Origin: Pseudarthrobacter cellobiosi
Lineage (GTDB): Bacteria; Actinomycetota; Actinomycetes; Actinomycetales; Micrococcaceae
Assembly (NCBI RefSeq): GCF_023913755.1
Contig: NZ_JAMXBJ010000049.1
Span: 235,925 to 299,924, forward strand
Length of the DNA: 64,000 nt
Direction of reading: 5' to 3'
Shown: one piece after another, positions 42,543-51,930 of the stretch
Position numbering within the stretch: the stretch's first letter is position 1
How the letters are laid out: the number at the start of each line of letters is the position of its first letter
Program-made: the position numbers and the translations under genes
The notes under the pieces: generated by a model
The model's input: only the letters and a program-made list of their open reading frames with translations
Databases searched by the model: none
What the model was told of the DNA's origin: nothing

Positions 42543-45320
42543 ATGCCGCTTCCATGGAATACCCGACAGGCCGGCGCCAGGCCCCGTCAGCAACCCGGCG
42601 CGCGGTGGGCTTCCCCTTTGGCCGCTGCGGCCGCTGTGGGCGCCCTCCTGCTGGTCTCGCTTCCGCCGAGTTCGGCAGATCCGGTCCTTCCGGGCACCGA
42701 CTGGGGGCCGCGCGGCTCCATGGTCAGCGACACCTCGGCGACCGTCACGTGGGACAACACTGACAATGCCCCCGAGAGCACGGTTCACCGCGAAAACCAG
42801 CAGCAGCTGCCGCACACTGCCGGGAAGACGTACGACGACGTCGATCAGCGGCTGCGCGATTCAGCGACCCGTGCCTTCGGCCCGGGCAACGGGCTGGGCG
42901 GCCTGTCCGTGAGCGTCTCCCAGACCAGGAACCTGCAGAACCAGTCAGTGGCCGTCAGCTTCACCGGCGCGGATCCCGCCACCGGCAGCAATGGTGCCAG
43001 CACGTCCTATCTGCAGGTGTTCCAGTGCTGGGGCAAACCGGGCACGGACAACAAGCCTGACCCCGCGGCCACCGAGCCCGACCCCTCCACCTGCCAGTTC
43101 GGCGCGACCGGACTTGACGGCGATATTTCCAGCACGGCCCACCAGCGTTCACTGCTGAACGATCCCCTGGTCCGCGGCGGGGACTGGGAAGCCCCGGATC
43201 CGTCATCCCCCACCATGAACCTTCCGGCCCCCTTCCTGGCTGTCACCGGCGAAGAAACGCGTATCACGGACGGCTTCAACCTCAGCGAATACCGCAACCC
43301 CTTCTTCAGCCGGACCAGCACGAACGAGTTCTCCCGCTTTATGTCCTCCGAACAGGGCGCAGGCTCGCGCACCTTCGAGGTTCAGAGCGGCGCAGAAGCC
43401 TCCGGAATGGGCTGCGGCTACCGCCCGGATGCACCCAGCGTGGCCAAATGCTGGCTGGTAGCCGTACCGCGGACAGCCGCGATGGACGCCATTCTGCCGG
43501 CCGGACCCCTCTCCCCCAGCCTGTGGGCGATGCGCCTGCAGGTCCCGCTCCACTTCCAGGACGTCGCGGCAGTTTGCCCCACCGATCAGTCGGCTACCCT
43601 CAGCGTGGGTTCCGAAGCCCTCAGTACGGCGATGAAGTCCTGGATTCCCGCCGTGTGCGACACGAAGAAGTTCACGCTCGGCTTCTCACCGCTGGCTGAC
43701 CTGCAGGCCCGCACCCAGCTGCAGCAGCCCGACACCCTCGCTTTCATCACCCGCCCCGCCGCCGGTGACCTCAACGCCCTTTATGTGCCGACAGCGCTGG
43801 CCGGGGTGGTGGTCGCCATGACCATTGACAATGCCTGCACGGCAGCGTTCACGCAATTCACGCTGGCCGACTGCGGTTATCAGGACAAGGCAGAGTGGGA
43901 GGCCGACAAGGCACGCAGCTCGGGTCTGGTGCGTGACCTGAAACTCAATGCCAGGCTGCTGGCCAAGCTGCTCACGCAGAGCTACGTGCAACACACTGCC
44001 CCGGCTTCCGCCATTGAGGCCCCCTTCACGAAGCCCGGCACCACGGCCTATGGCCAGCCGATGACGTATTCCATCCAGAATGATCCGGAGTTCAGGGCCC
44101 TGAACCCGAAGGGCCTGGGTTCCTCCGGCAACCTCAGCCCACCCGTGGTGGAAGGCCTGCGCTCCGATGCCGCGTCAGCCGTCTGGGACTGGCTGCTCAA
44201 CGACAAGGATTCCCGGGCCTTCCTGAACGGTTGCCCGGATCCGTCCGGCATGACCATCAACCCGTTCTATTCGACGCGGACCTACAGCGAATGCCAGGAA
44301 AAGGCCACCGAACTGGACCAGCAGGCCGCCCGGAAGGTCGCCGAGACCAAAACTCCTGACGGGTTCACGTACGCCCGCCAGTCCTACCCCTCCGAAGGGG
44401 CCGCGTACCCGCAGGTCTACTGGGCCCAGAAGCAGGCCGTCATGGCCGGCGATGGTTCCATCGCCGAGCCGGCCCTGACCGTAGGCGACCAGTACGCCCG
44501 CGTCCAGGACATGGCCGCGGCGGCCCAGAACACCGTGCGCGCCCAGCCGGCATCCACCACGTCCTGGTGCGCCGACTGCAGCCCGCCGGCCTACAAATCC
44601 GTGGCGCGCCAGGGCTACGGCAGCCGCAGCGTCCTGTCCATTACGGACGCGGCCTCGGCCTCGAAGTTCCAGCTGCCCACCGCGCAGCTGTGCAACGTCA
44701 GCGGCTCACAGTGCATTGGCGCCACGGCCAGCAGCCTGCAGGCAGCAGCCAGCCAGTTCGAACCCACCGGTACCCCCGGCGCCATGCGGCCGGCCAGTGT
44801 CCCGGACTACACCTCCGCGTATCCGCTGACCCTGCCGATCTACGGCGTGGTGAACCTTGCCTCGGTCAGCCAGACCCAGGCCGCAACGTTCGCGCAGCTT
44901 TTCTCGTACATCAGCACCGAAGGCCAGAAGACCGGCTTCAGGAGCGGGATGCTGCCACCTGGCTACGCGCCACTCACACCGGCGCTGCTGCAGTTGGCCG
45001 CCGCCGGCATCCAGACCCTGCAGGGAATCCAAGGGCCCCAGCAAGCCGCGGCCGCCACCACCGACCTGATGCCGATGGAGTCCGTGTCCGGCGCGAACGT
45101 GGTGCCCGCAGTCCTGGCACCGGCCGCACCGGCCGCTGCCGCAGCAGAAGTCGTCCCGGCGGCAGCACCTGCGGCTGCCCCCGCGGCCGCCGCTGCGGTG
45201 CCAAGCCGGACCGCGGCCACCAGCAGCGCCTGGCCCCAGTACACGCTGGTGATCGGACTCGTGGCAGCATTGGCAAGCGCTGCCGCCGCGCCGCTGCTGG
45301 CACGGGGACGGCGTCGATGA
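42543..45320 (+). CDS. Large membrane-anchored surface protein with PBP-like parts
   Basis: A 925-residue protein. A signal peptide spans about residues 20-45 (ASPLAAAAAVGALLLVSLPP). The extracellular part has many Cys (about a dozen, suggesting disulfides) and blocks such as LSVSVSQTRNLQNQSVAVSF. Near residues 755-815 the segment AYPLTLPIYGVVNLASVSQT to SGMLPPGYAPLTPALLQLAA resembles the end of PstS-like surface proteins. An Ala/Pro-rich stretch of about 50 residues leads to a C-terminal helix (YTLVIGLVAALASAAAAPLL) and the tail ARGRRR. Its stop overlaps the pstC start (ATGA). I infer a solute-capturing or wall-spanning component of the transporter; no established name. Confidence 0.8.
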   Translation: MPLPWNTRQAGARPRQQPGARWASPLAAAAAVGALLLVSLPPSSADPVLPGTDWGPRGSMVSDTSATVTWDNTDNAPESTVHRENQQQLPHTAGKTYDDVDQRLRDSATRAFGPGNGLGGLSVSVSQTRNLQNQSVAVSFTGADPATGSNGASTSYLQVFQCWGKPGTDNKPDPAATEPDPSTCQFGATGLDGDISSTAHQRSLLNDPLVRGGDWEAPDPSSPTMNLPAPFLAVTGEETRITDGFNLSEYRNPFFSRTSTNEFSRFMSSEQGAGSRTFEVQSGAEASGMGCGYRPDAPSVAKCWLVAVPRTAAMDAILPAGPLSPSLWAMRLQVPLHFQDVAAVCPTDQSATLSVGSEALSTAMKSWIPAVCDTKKFTLGFSPLADLQARTQLQQPDTLAFITRPAAGDLNALYVPTALAGVVVAMTIDNACTAAFTQFTLADCGYQDKAEWEADKARSSGLVRDLKLNARLLAKLLTQSYVQHTAPASAIEAPFTKPGTTAYGQPMTYSIQNDPEFRALNPKGLGSSGNLSPPVVEGLRSDAASAVWDWLLNDKDSRAFLNGCPDPSGMTINPFYSTRTYSECQEKATELDQQAARKVAETKTPDGFTYARQSYPSEGAAYPQVYWAQKQAVMAGDGSIAEPALTVGDQYARVQDMAAAAQNTVRAQPASTTSWCADCSPPAYKSVARQGYGSRSVLSITDAASASKFQLPTAQLCNVSGSQCIGATASSLQAAASQFEPTGTPGAMRPASVPDYTSAYPLTLPIYGVVNLASVSQTQAATFAQLFSYISTEGQKTGFRSGMLPPGYAPLTPALLQLAAAGIQTLQGIQGPQQAAAATTDLMPMESVSGANVVPAVLAPAAPAAAAAEVVPAAAPAAAPAAAAAVPSRTAATSSAWPQYTLVIGLVAALASAAAAPLLARGRRR

Positions 45321-46336
45321 GCACGGTCCTGCCCCGTTCCCGCGCCGATGAAGCGCAGGATACTCCCCGCACCCTGCACCAGCAGCTGGAACAACAGGAC
45401 TACCTGTTCCGGACCGTCACCCGGATCGGCGGCGGAATCGTCCTGGCCATTATGGTCCTGGTGGGCCTCTTCCTGGCCGGCAACGGCGTCGGCGCCATCA
45501 GCGAGGTGGGGCTGGGCAAATTCCTGACCACCCAGAACTGGGCGCCGGAAACCAATGACTTCGGCATCGCCGCTGTTCTGTGGGGCACGGTGCAGATCGC
45601 CACGGTTGCCTTAGCCATCGCCATGCCGCTGGCCCTGGGGACGGCACTGTTCATTACCGAAGTCGCCACCGGCTGGATGCAGAAGGCACTGACCAGCCTG
45701 ATTGACCTCCTGGCCGCCGTGCCGTCGGTGGTCTTCGGCCTGTGGGGCGCCTACATGCTGCAACCCAATGTGGTGGACTTCAGCAAGTGGCTGTCCACGT
45801 GGTTCGGCTGGATACCGTTCCTGCAGGTGGACGGCGTTGATCCGGGCAGTCCGCTGCGGGACACCGTGCCGTTCACGGCCTCCGCCTTCATCGCCGGGCT
45901 GGTGGTGGCCATGATGATCGTCCCGATCCAGACCTCCATCATGACGGAGTCCTTTCGGCGCGCACCAACGGGTGAGCGAGAGGGCGCCTACGCCCTGGGC
46001 GCCACGCGGCTGGGCATGATCCGCACCGTGGTGCTGCCCTTCGGCCGCGGCGGCATCATCGGCGGCACCATGCTCGGGCTGGGACGGGCGCTCGGCGAAA
46101 CCATCGCCATCTACCTGATCATTAGCCCGGTCTATGCCATCAATTTCCATGTCCTGGAAAAGGGCGCCAACTCGATCGCCGCCATGATTGCCCTGAAGTA
46201 CTCCGAATCCAACGAATCTGCGATGAGCGCGCTGATGGCCGCAGGACTGACGCTGTTCGTGATCACCATGCTGGTCAACATCACGGCCTCAGCCATCATG
46301 GCGAGGTCCCGGTCCGGCGCAGAAAGCGAGGGCTGA
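45317..46336 (+). CDS. pstC: Phosphate-type ABC permease PstC
   Basis: A 339-residue permease with six main hydrophobic segments. The PstC pattern is visible: ATVALAIAMPLALGTALFIT, then LIDLLAAVPSVVFGLWGAYM (the AAVPSV stretch is diagnostic), and the coupling loop EREGAYALGATRLGMIRTVV followed by GETIAIYLI. Start ATG at 45317 overlaps the previous stop; the long in-frame extension upstream is inside the neighbour and is not coding here. Partner of PstA at 46339. Confidence 0.93.
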   Translation: MSTVLPRSRADEAQDTPRTLHQQLEQQDYLFRTVTRIGGGIVLAIMVLVGLFLAGNGVGAISEVGLGKFLTTQNWAPETNDFGIAAVLWGTVQIATVALAIAMPLALGTALFITEVATGWMQKALTSLIDLLAAVPSVVFGLWGAYMLQPNVVDFSKWLSTWFGWIPFLQVDGVDPGSPLRDTVPFTASAFIAGLVVAMMIVPIQTSIMTESFRRAPTGEREGAYALGATRLGMIRTVVLPFGRGGIIGGTMLGLGRALGETIAIYLIISPVYAINFHVLEKGANSIAAMIALKYSESNESAMSALMAAGLTLFVITMLVNITASAIMARSRSGAESEG

Positions 46337-46338
46337 CC

Positions 46339-47619
46339 ATGACGACCACCGACGACGGACCCGCCACCTTCGAGGTGACCGATCTGCCTGCCGATCCCGG
46401 GCCACGCCGCCCAGCTACTGAGCTGCCGCAGCTGTCCAATTCTGCCGGCGCCCCGGACGAAGTCCGGGTACGGCTTGGCGTTGGCCGCAACCACGTCCTG
46501 TCGCTGGCCGGCGCGGCCGCCGGCGGGCTGGCCATGGGCCTCCTGCTGACCGTGGCCCTGGGACTGATCCCCCTGGGCTGGCTGTTCATCGTTTCCTACC
46601 TATGGTTCCTGCTGCTGTATACCGCCCTGATACACCTGCGGCAGCCGGCTCCGGCAGTCCGCAACGGACTGGTGACGGTCCTGCTCAGCTCGGCGGGCGC
46701 CGCCGTCGCCGGCACTCTTGGCCTGGTGGTGATGTTCACGTTCGCCCGCGGCCAGGAAGCGCTGTTCCACGTCAACTTCTTCACCACTGACATGACCGGC
46801 GCCGGGCCCCTGTCCGGCCTGGACCAGGGCGGCGTGCTGCATGCCCTGGTGGGAACGCTGGAACAGATCGGCATCGCCCTGGCCATCACCATTCCGCTGG
46901 GAATGACGACGGCGGTATTCCTCAACGAAGTGGGCGGGCGCCTGGCCCGCATCGTGCGCACAGTCGTGGAAGCAATGACGGCGTTGCCGTCCGTTGTGGC
47001 GGGCCTGTTCATCTACGCGGCGGTGGTTATGGCCATCACGCACCAGACCAATGGTTTTGCCGCTTCGCTGGCCATCACCGTCCTGATGCTGCCGATCATG
47101 ATCCGCTCGGCCGACGTCGTCCTCCGGCTGGTGCCCGGGAACCTGCGCGAGGCAGGCCTGGCCCTGGGCGCGGGCCAATGGCGGGTGGTGTGGCACATTG
47201 TGCTGCCCACCGTCCGCTCCGGCCTGACCACCGGCGTCATCCTGGCCACCGCCCACGGCATCGGCGAGACCGCGCCGGTCCTGCTGACGTCCGGCTTTAC
47301 CGGCGTGATGAATGCCAATCCGTTCTCCGGTCCGCAGACACCGCTTCCGCTGGCTGCCCTGGACTACGTCCGCTCCCCCGTGCCGGAGATGGTGGCTCGC
47401 GGCTTCGCCACCGCGGCGTTCCTGCTGTTCGTGGTCCTGGTGTTGTTCATCATCGCCCGCATCATCGGCGGCCAGGACGCCGGCAAGCAGACACAGGCCC
47501 AGGCACGGCGCGCGGCCGCCAGGTCCCGGCGCGACCTGCCCCGCATTGAACGCAACCACGCCCAACTGCTGGCGAGCCTGGGCGCAGCACCTACCGACAA
47601 CATGCAGGAGAAACCATGA
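46339..47619 (+). CDS. pstA: Phosphate-type ABC permease PstA
   Basis: A 426-residue permease, longer than usual PstA (about 280-300) because of an N-terminal 60-residue hydrophilic extension, extra helices near residues 55-95, and a 50-residue basic C-terminal tail. The core has GMTTAVFLNEVGGRLARIVR, VVEAMTALPSVVAGLFIYAA, and the coupling loop LREAGLALGAGQWRVVWHIV. It follows pstC by two bases and overlaps the next gene by four. Confidence 0.92.
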   Translation: MTTTDDGPATFEVTDLPADPGPRRPATELPQLSNSAGAPDEVRVRLGVGRNHVLSLAGAAAGGLAMGLLLTVALGLIPLGWLFIVSYLWFLLLYTALIHLRQPAPAVRNGLVTVLLSSAGAAVAGTLGLVVMFTFARGQEALFHVNFFTTDMTGAGPLSGLDQGGVLHALVGTLEQIGIALAITIPLGMTTAVFLNEVGGRLARIVRTVVEAMTALPSVVAGLFIYAAVVMAITHQTNGFAASLAITVLMLPIMIRSADVVLRLVPGNLREAGLALGAGQWRVVWHIVLPTVRSGLTTGVILATAHGIGETAPVLLTSGFTGVMNANPFSGPQTPLPLAALDYVRSPVPEMVARGFATAAFLLFVVLVLFIIARIIGGQDAGKQTQAQARRAAARSRRDLPRIERNHAQLLASLGAAPTDNMQEKP

Positions 47620-49304
47620 TCCGCCCCCTTTCCAAGCGACGGACCGTTCCGGCGGTCCTGGGAATCCTGCTGTCACTCGGTATGGTGCTGACTGGCCTGG
47701 CGCCTGCCCAGGCAGCCAACTACCTGCGCATCGGCGGCTCCGGATCCTCCTGGGCGGGCAACGCGCTGCAGGACTGGATCGCACGGGTCGGCGCCCAGGG
47801 CGTGACGGTGGACTACGAGAACAAGGGTTCCTCCACGGGGCGCAAGGAATTCGCCGACCAGATGAAGCAGTTCGCCGTCTCGGAAATCCCCTACACCGGG
47901 GACACCGCCGACCCGCGCGACAACAGCATGCCCGGCTTCGCCTACGGCATGCTGCCCGTGGTGGCCGGCGGTACCGCCTTTATGTATAACCTCAAGGCCG
48001 GCAGCTCACGGATGACCAGCCTCAAACTCTCGCAGCCGGCCATCGCCAAGATCTTCACCGGCCAGGTCACCCGCTGGAACGATCCCATCATCACCGCCGA
48101 CAACCCCGGCGTTGCCCTGCCTGACGCCACCATCAACGTGGTGGTCCGCTCTGACGGCTCCGGCGCCACCGCCCAGTTCACGCTCTGGCTGCTGCGCCAG
48201 TACCCTGCCGACTACGCCAAGCTGTGCGCCGTCACCGGCTGCGACCCGCAGCACGCCACGTCCTTCTACCCCACGCAGGGTCTCAAGAACTTCGTGGCCC
48301 AGAACGGCTCGCAGGGTGTCACCACGTACTCGGCGAACAACCAGTTCACCATCAACTACGACGAGTACTCCTACGCCCAGGGCATCGGCTTTCCGGTGGC
48401 ACAGGTCAAGAACGCTGCCGGCTTCTACACGCTGCCCACGGAGCACGCAGTGGCCGTGGCGCTGACCCAGGCGAGCATCAACCAGGACAAGGGGTCAGCG
48501 AACTACCTTTCCCAGGACCTCTCCAAGGTGTACGGCTACAAGGACCCCCGCACGTATCCCATGTCGGCGTATTCGTACATGATCGTCCCGACCCAGGCCA
48601 CCAATGCCCTGAACCCGGCGCAGGGAGCCACCCTGGGCTTCTTCGCGAACTACGCCCTGTGCGAGGGCCAGCGCCCCATGGGCCAGCTCGGATACTCGCC
48701 GCTGCCCATGAACCTGGTCCTGGCCGGGATGGAACAGATCCGCAAGATACCGGGCGTGGACCAGGACACCATCCGCAAGATGGACCAGACCCGCGACAGT
48801 GTGTCCGGCGGTTCGGCGCCCGCCTGCAACAACCCCACGTTCAAGCCGGGCGACTCACCTTCGGCCAACCAACTCGTGCGGAGCGCACCGTTCGACAAGG
48901 CCTGCGACGCTGCCTGCCAGGTGCCCTGGCGCGGTGCCGACGCGGCCGTCAACCAGGGCCCGGCAGGGGCCCCGGCCGCAGCAGGAGCCGAAGTTCCGGC
49001 CAGCACCGCCGAAGTGACTGACCTGGCCGACGCCGGAGCGGCTGCCGTCGATCCGGCCAGCGACGCGGCAGCCTGTGACCCCGACAGCGGCACCTGCACA
49101 GCCGTAGCCGCCGGGGCCGCCAGCGGCGTCGCCGGGCAGTTAACGCCTGTCACCACCACGCTGGCCTCCAGCCGCGGCTGGGGACAACCGCAGAACCTCC
49201 TGCTGATCATCGGCGGCCTCGTGGGCCTTCTGGTCCTCGTCCCGCCACTGACCGCCGGCGCCCTGGCCAGGCGTGCGGGGAGTAAGCGCGGCACCAAAGC
49301 ATGA
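47616..49304 (+). CDS. pstS: PstS-like substrate-binding protein 2, membrane-anchored
   Basis: A 562-residue exported protein. After a signal peptide (to about residue 30, PAQAAN) the PstS fold follows: LRIGGSGSSWAGNALQDWIA, YENKGSSTGRKEFADQMKQF, IFTGQVTRWNDPII, and the phosphate loop VVRSDGSGATAQFTLWLL (about residue 175). The last 150 residues are an Ala-rich linker, a membrane helix (LLLIIGGLVGLLVLVPPL) and a basic tail. PstS of other bacteria is soluble or a lipoprotein; here anchoring is at the C-terminus. The retained binding loop supports phosphate or a related oxyanion. Confidence 0.9.
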   Translation: MIRPLSKRRTVPAVLGILLSLGMVLTGLAPAQAANYLRIGGSGSSWAGNALQDWIARVGAQGVTVDYENKGSSTGRKEFADQMKQFAVSEIPYTGDTADPRDNSMPGFAYGMLPVVAGGTAFMYNLKAGSSRMTSLKLSQPAIAKIFTGQVTRWNDPIITADNPGVALPDATINVVVRSDGSGATAQFTLWLLRQYPADYAKLCAVTGCDPQHATSFYPTQGLKNFVAQNGSQGVTTYSANNQFTINYDEYSYAQGIGFPVAQVKNAAGFYTLPTEHAVAVALTQASINQDKGSANYLSQDLSKVYGYKDPRTYPMSAYSYMIVPTQATNALNPAQGATLGFFANYALCEGQRPMGQLGYSPLPMNLVLAGMEQIRKIPGVDQDTIRKMDQTRDSVSGGSAPACNNPTFKPGDSPSANQLVRSAPFDKACDAACQVPWRGADAAVNQGPAGAPAAAGAEVPASTAEVTDLADAGAAAVDPASDAAACDPDSGTCTAVAAGAASGVAGQLTPVTTTLASSRGWGQPQNLLLIIGGLVGLLVLVPPLTAGALARRAGSKRGTKA

Positions 49305-50269
49305 CCGCGACACTCCCGGGCCGGCGCCAGACCGGCCCCCGTTTCCTGCACCGCGGCGCGCTCGCGTGGCTCCGCCGTACGGCACGGAACAGGCGCCGGG
49401 CCACCCCTGTCAGGCTCCCGCCGTCGCACACTAACAAGGCGATTTCGCTGGGTCTGGCGATGGTCTCGGTGATCCTCTTCGGCCAGATCATCAACATTGT
49501 GATCATCTCGCAGGTGCAGCACTCCACCACGCAGACCCGGCTGTTTGAAGAGCTCCGGACCGGCCTGGCGGAAGGCTCCGCACCGCTCGGCCAGACGGAC
49601 CACACGGGCGCATTGGTGGCCCCCGGGACACCGCTGGCCCTGCTTTCGATTCCCGCACTGGACATCCAGGAAACGGTGGTGGAGGGAACCACATCCCGGG
49701 AACTGATGGACGGCGTCGGCCACCGGCGGGACACTCCCCTGCCGGGGCAGAGCGGCACAAGCGTCCTGATGGGCAGGGCCGCCGCCTACGGTGGCCCCCT
49801 GGGCCAGCTGACCCGCCTCGCACCGGGCGAGCGGTTCACCGTGACCACCGGGCTGGGAGTGGCCGAGTTCGAGGTGATGGGCCATCGCCGCGCCGGTGAC
49901 CCCGGCCCGTCCATCCCCACCGGTGACGAAGGGCGCCTGACCCTGACCACCGCAGCCGGGGCCGCCTTCCTTCCCGACGGCGTCCTGCGGGTCGACGCCA
50001 AGCTGCTGTCCAAGGCTTTCCCGAAGACCGCGCCGGTCCTCTATCCCGCATCCCTGGAAGCCGCCGAGCTGCCCCTGGGATCTGACACCTCGGACCTGGT
50101 AGGACTCCTGGTGTGCCTGGAACTGCTGATCCTGGCCGCCATGGCCGCCGTCTGGTCGTGGTACCGCTGGGGTCAACGCGAGACCTGGCTGGTGTTCCTG
50201 CCGATGCTGGGCGCGCTGTCAGTCCTGACCGGTACGCAGGTCAGCCTCCTGCTGCCCAACCTGCTTTAG
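49301..50269 (+). CDS. Sortase-like membrane protein lacking catalytic His and Cys
   Basis: A 322-residue protein: basic N-terminus, membrane helix about 46-70, an outer domain (residues 108-235) and two C-terminal helices (264-285, 297-320), as in class C sortases. The domain follows the sortase fold: [62 protein letters not shown]. The His of the G-H-R position is Arg159 and the Cys of TLxTC is Ala218; only Arg230 remains. It cannot use sortase chemistry as known and may be a scaffold or regulator. It overlaps the pstS gene by four bases. Confidence 0.82.
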   Translation: MTATLPGRRQTGPRFLHRGALAWLRRTARNRRRATPVRLPPSHTNKAISLGLAMVSVILFGQIINIVIISQVQHSTTQTRLFEELRTGLAEGSAPLGQTDHTGALVAPGTPLALLSIPALDIQETVVEGTTSRELMDGVGHRRDTPLPGQSGTSVLMGRAAAYGGPLGQLTRLAPGERFTVTTGLGVAEFEVMGHRRAGDPGPSIPTGDEGRLTLTTAAGAAFLPDGVLRVDAKLLSKAFPKTAPVLYPASLEAAELPLGSDTSDLVGLLVCLELLILAAMAAVWSWYRWGQRETWLVFLPMLGALSVLTGTQVSLLLPNLL

Positions 50270-50295
50270 TGAAAATCTCCATAGAAGGAACCCTG

Positions 50296-51159
50296 ATGAC
50301 CACGCAATCATCCTCCGGCCACACACTGGCCGTGTTCGATCCGCCCGAGGGCGAGGGCTTCCCGGACCCGTTCGCCGGGAGCGAGGCGGCCGAGCTCGAC
50401 GCCAGGGCGGTCAGCGCCTGGTTCGGCGAGCGCAAGGTCCTGGACCGCGTCTCGCTGACCATGGAAGCGGGACAGGTCACGGCCCTGATCGGCCCGTCGG
50501 GCTGCGGCAAGTCCACGTTCCTGCGGATCCTCAACCGGATGCACGAAATGGTGCCAACAGCGTCGCTGGCGGGGCAGGTCCTGCTGGACGGGGCCGACAT
50601 CTACGATCCGGGCCGGCGGGTGACCCTGGCGCGCCGCAACATCGGCATGGTCTTCCAGAAAGCCAACCCCTTCCCCGCCATGTCCATCTACGAAAATACC
50701 GTCGCCGGGCTGAAGCTCGCGGGCATCAAGGCTAGCCGGCTGGAGAAGGACTACCTGGTGGAGGATTCACTCCGCAAGGCATCCCTGTGGGACGAGGTCA
50801 AGGACCGGCTGCACCAGCCCGGCGGCGGACTGTCAGGCGGCCAGCAGCAGCGGCTGTGCATCGCCCGATCCCTGGCGGTTTCCCCGCGGGTGCTGCTGAT
50901 GGACGAGCCATGCTCGGCGCTGGACCCCACGTCCACCCGCCGCGTCGAGGAGACCATCGCGTCGCTGCGCGGACTCGTCACGATCGTCATCGTCACCCAC
51001 AACATGCAGCAGGCCGCGCGTATCTCGGACACGTGCGCCTTCTTCCTGGCGGCACACAACGCGCCCGGGGCGATCGTTGAACACGGCCCCACTGACGCCA
51101 TGTTCCAGTACCCGCAGGACCAGCGCACCAGCGACTACGTCAACGGACGCTTCGGGTAA
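50296..51159 (+). CDS. pstB: Phosphate-type ABC ATPase PstB
   Basis: A 287-residue ATPase with the PstB hallmarks: Walker [34 protein letters not shown], signature [15 protein letters not shown], Walker [22 protein letters not shown]-loop [11 protein letters not shown], and the end DYVNGRFG. The ATG at 50296 has AGAAGGA upstream. It powers the PstC-PstA permease. The gene follows the pseudo-sortase by 26 bases and is followed directly by the active-type sortase. Confidence 0.95.
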   Translation: MTTQSSSGHTLAVFDPPEGEGFPDPFAGSEAAELDARAVSAWFGERKVLDRVSLTMEAGQVTALIGPSGCGKSTFLRILNRMHEMVPTASLAGQVLLDGADIYDPGRRVTLARRNIGMVFQKANPFPAMSIYENTVAGLKLAGIKASRLEKDYLVEDSLRKASLWDEVKDRLHQPGGGLSGGQQQRLCIARSLAVSPRVLLMDEPCSALDPTSTRRVEETIASLRGLVTIVIVTHNMQQAARISDTCAFFLAAHNAPGAIVEHGPTDAMFQYPQDQRTSDYVNGRFG

Positions 51160-51897
51160 ATGCGACGGGCCCCCACATCCGCCGCCCGCAGGCGCCGCCG
51201 CTACCGCAACCTTGCCGCCGTCGGCCTGACCGGGCTGGGCCTTGCCGTGGTGCTAGTGTACGGAATCCCGCTCCTGACGGGGGCCCAGCCGCTGCTGGCA
51301 GTCCCCGGGCAGGCCACGGAATCTGCACCGCAGCTGCCCGACTACGGCGCCACAACGGCAGGCGGCGGCGCCCCGCTGGTAGTGGAGACGCCGGCAGAGG
51401 CTGAGGCGGTGGCCGGCCGGGAACTGGCCCGGACACCTGCAGGGCCGGGCCAGCCGGTGCGGGTGCAAGTGCCGCGGCTCGGTATGGACATCCCCGTGTT
51501 GCCGATGGCCCTCCCGGCCGACCGCCGGGTCAACCCGCCGTCCAATGGATTCGCGTACTGGATCAGCGACTACGGACCGGCCGGCGCCGGGGCCACCAAC
51601 ACCACCTACCTGGCCGCCCACTCCTGGAACCTCGGCTACTCGGCATTCAACGGACTGATGGACATCCAGGCCGGCAGGGGCCGGGCACAGCCGGGCGATG
51701 CGGTGCTGGTCACCACGCCGGAGGGCGTCACGAGATACACGGTCACGGGGGCGGCCGGCTATGCAAAGACCAGTCTCGGGCAGCGGGACGACCTCTGGGC
51801 TGCCGTGCCCGGGCGGCTGGTGCTGGTGACGTGCTTCCAGCTGAACGACGCCGGCGCCACCGAGAACTACGTTGTGTACGCCGAGCAAACGGGCTGA
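51160..51897 (+). CDS. Sortase (class E/F-like)
   Basis: A 245-residue sortase with one N-terminal membrane helix (about 20-40). The core has VQVPRLGMDIPVLPM, the His in YLAAHSWNLGYSAFN (His154), GDAVLVTTPEGVTRYTV, and LVLVTCFQ with Cys225. No Arg follows the Cys (the end reads ENYVVYAEQTG), where the usual catalytic Arg is found, so another residue may substitute. It would cleave sorting signals and join surface proteins to the wall; candidate substrates are the Thr/Pro protein at 41078 and other proteins of the locus. Its ATG directly follows the pstB stop. Confidence 0.85.
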   Translation: MRRAPTSAARRRRRYRNLAAVGLTGLGLAVVLVYGIPLLTGAQPLLAVPGQATESAPQLPDYGATTAGGGAPLVVETPAEAEAVAGRELARTPAGPGQPVRVQVPRLGMDIPVLPMALPADRRVNPPSNGFAYWISDYGPAGAGATNTTYLAAHSWNLGYSAFNGLMDIQAGRGRAQPGDAVLVTTPEGVTRYTVTGAAGYAKTSLGQRDDLWAAVPGRLVLVTCFQLNDAGATENYVVYAEQTG

Positions 51898-51930
51898 GCA
51901 GGCGGCAACAACCGGCAGCAACGACGGGCC

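Noticed and set aside
44567..45316. In-frame N-terminal extension of PstC by 250 codons
   Set aside because: It lies wholly inside the preceding gene in another frame, is Arg/Pro-rich, and PstC has a normal start with ATGA overlap at 45317.
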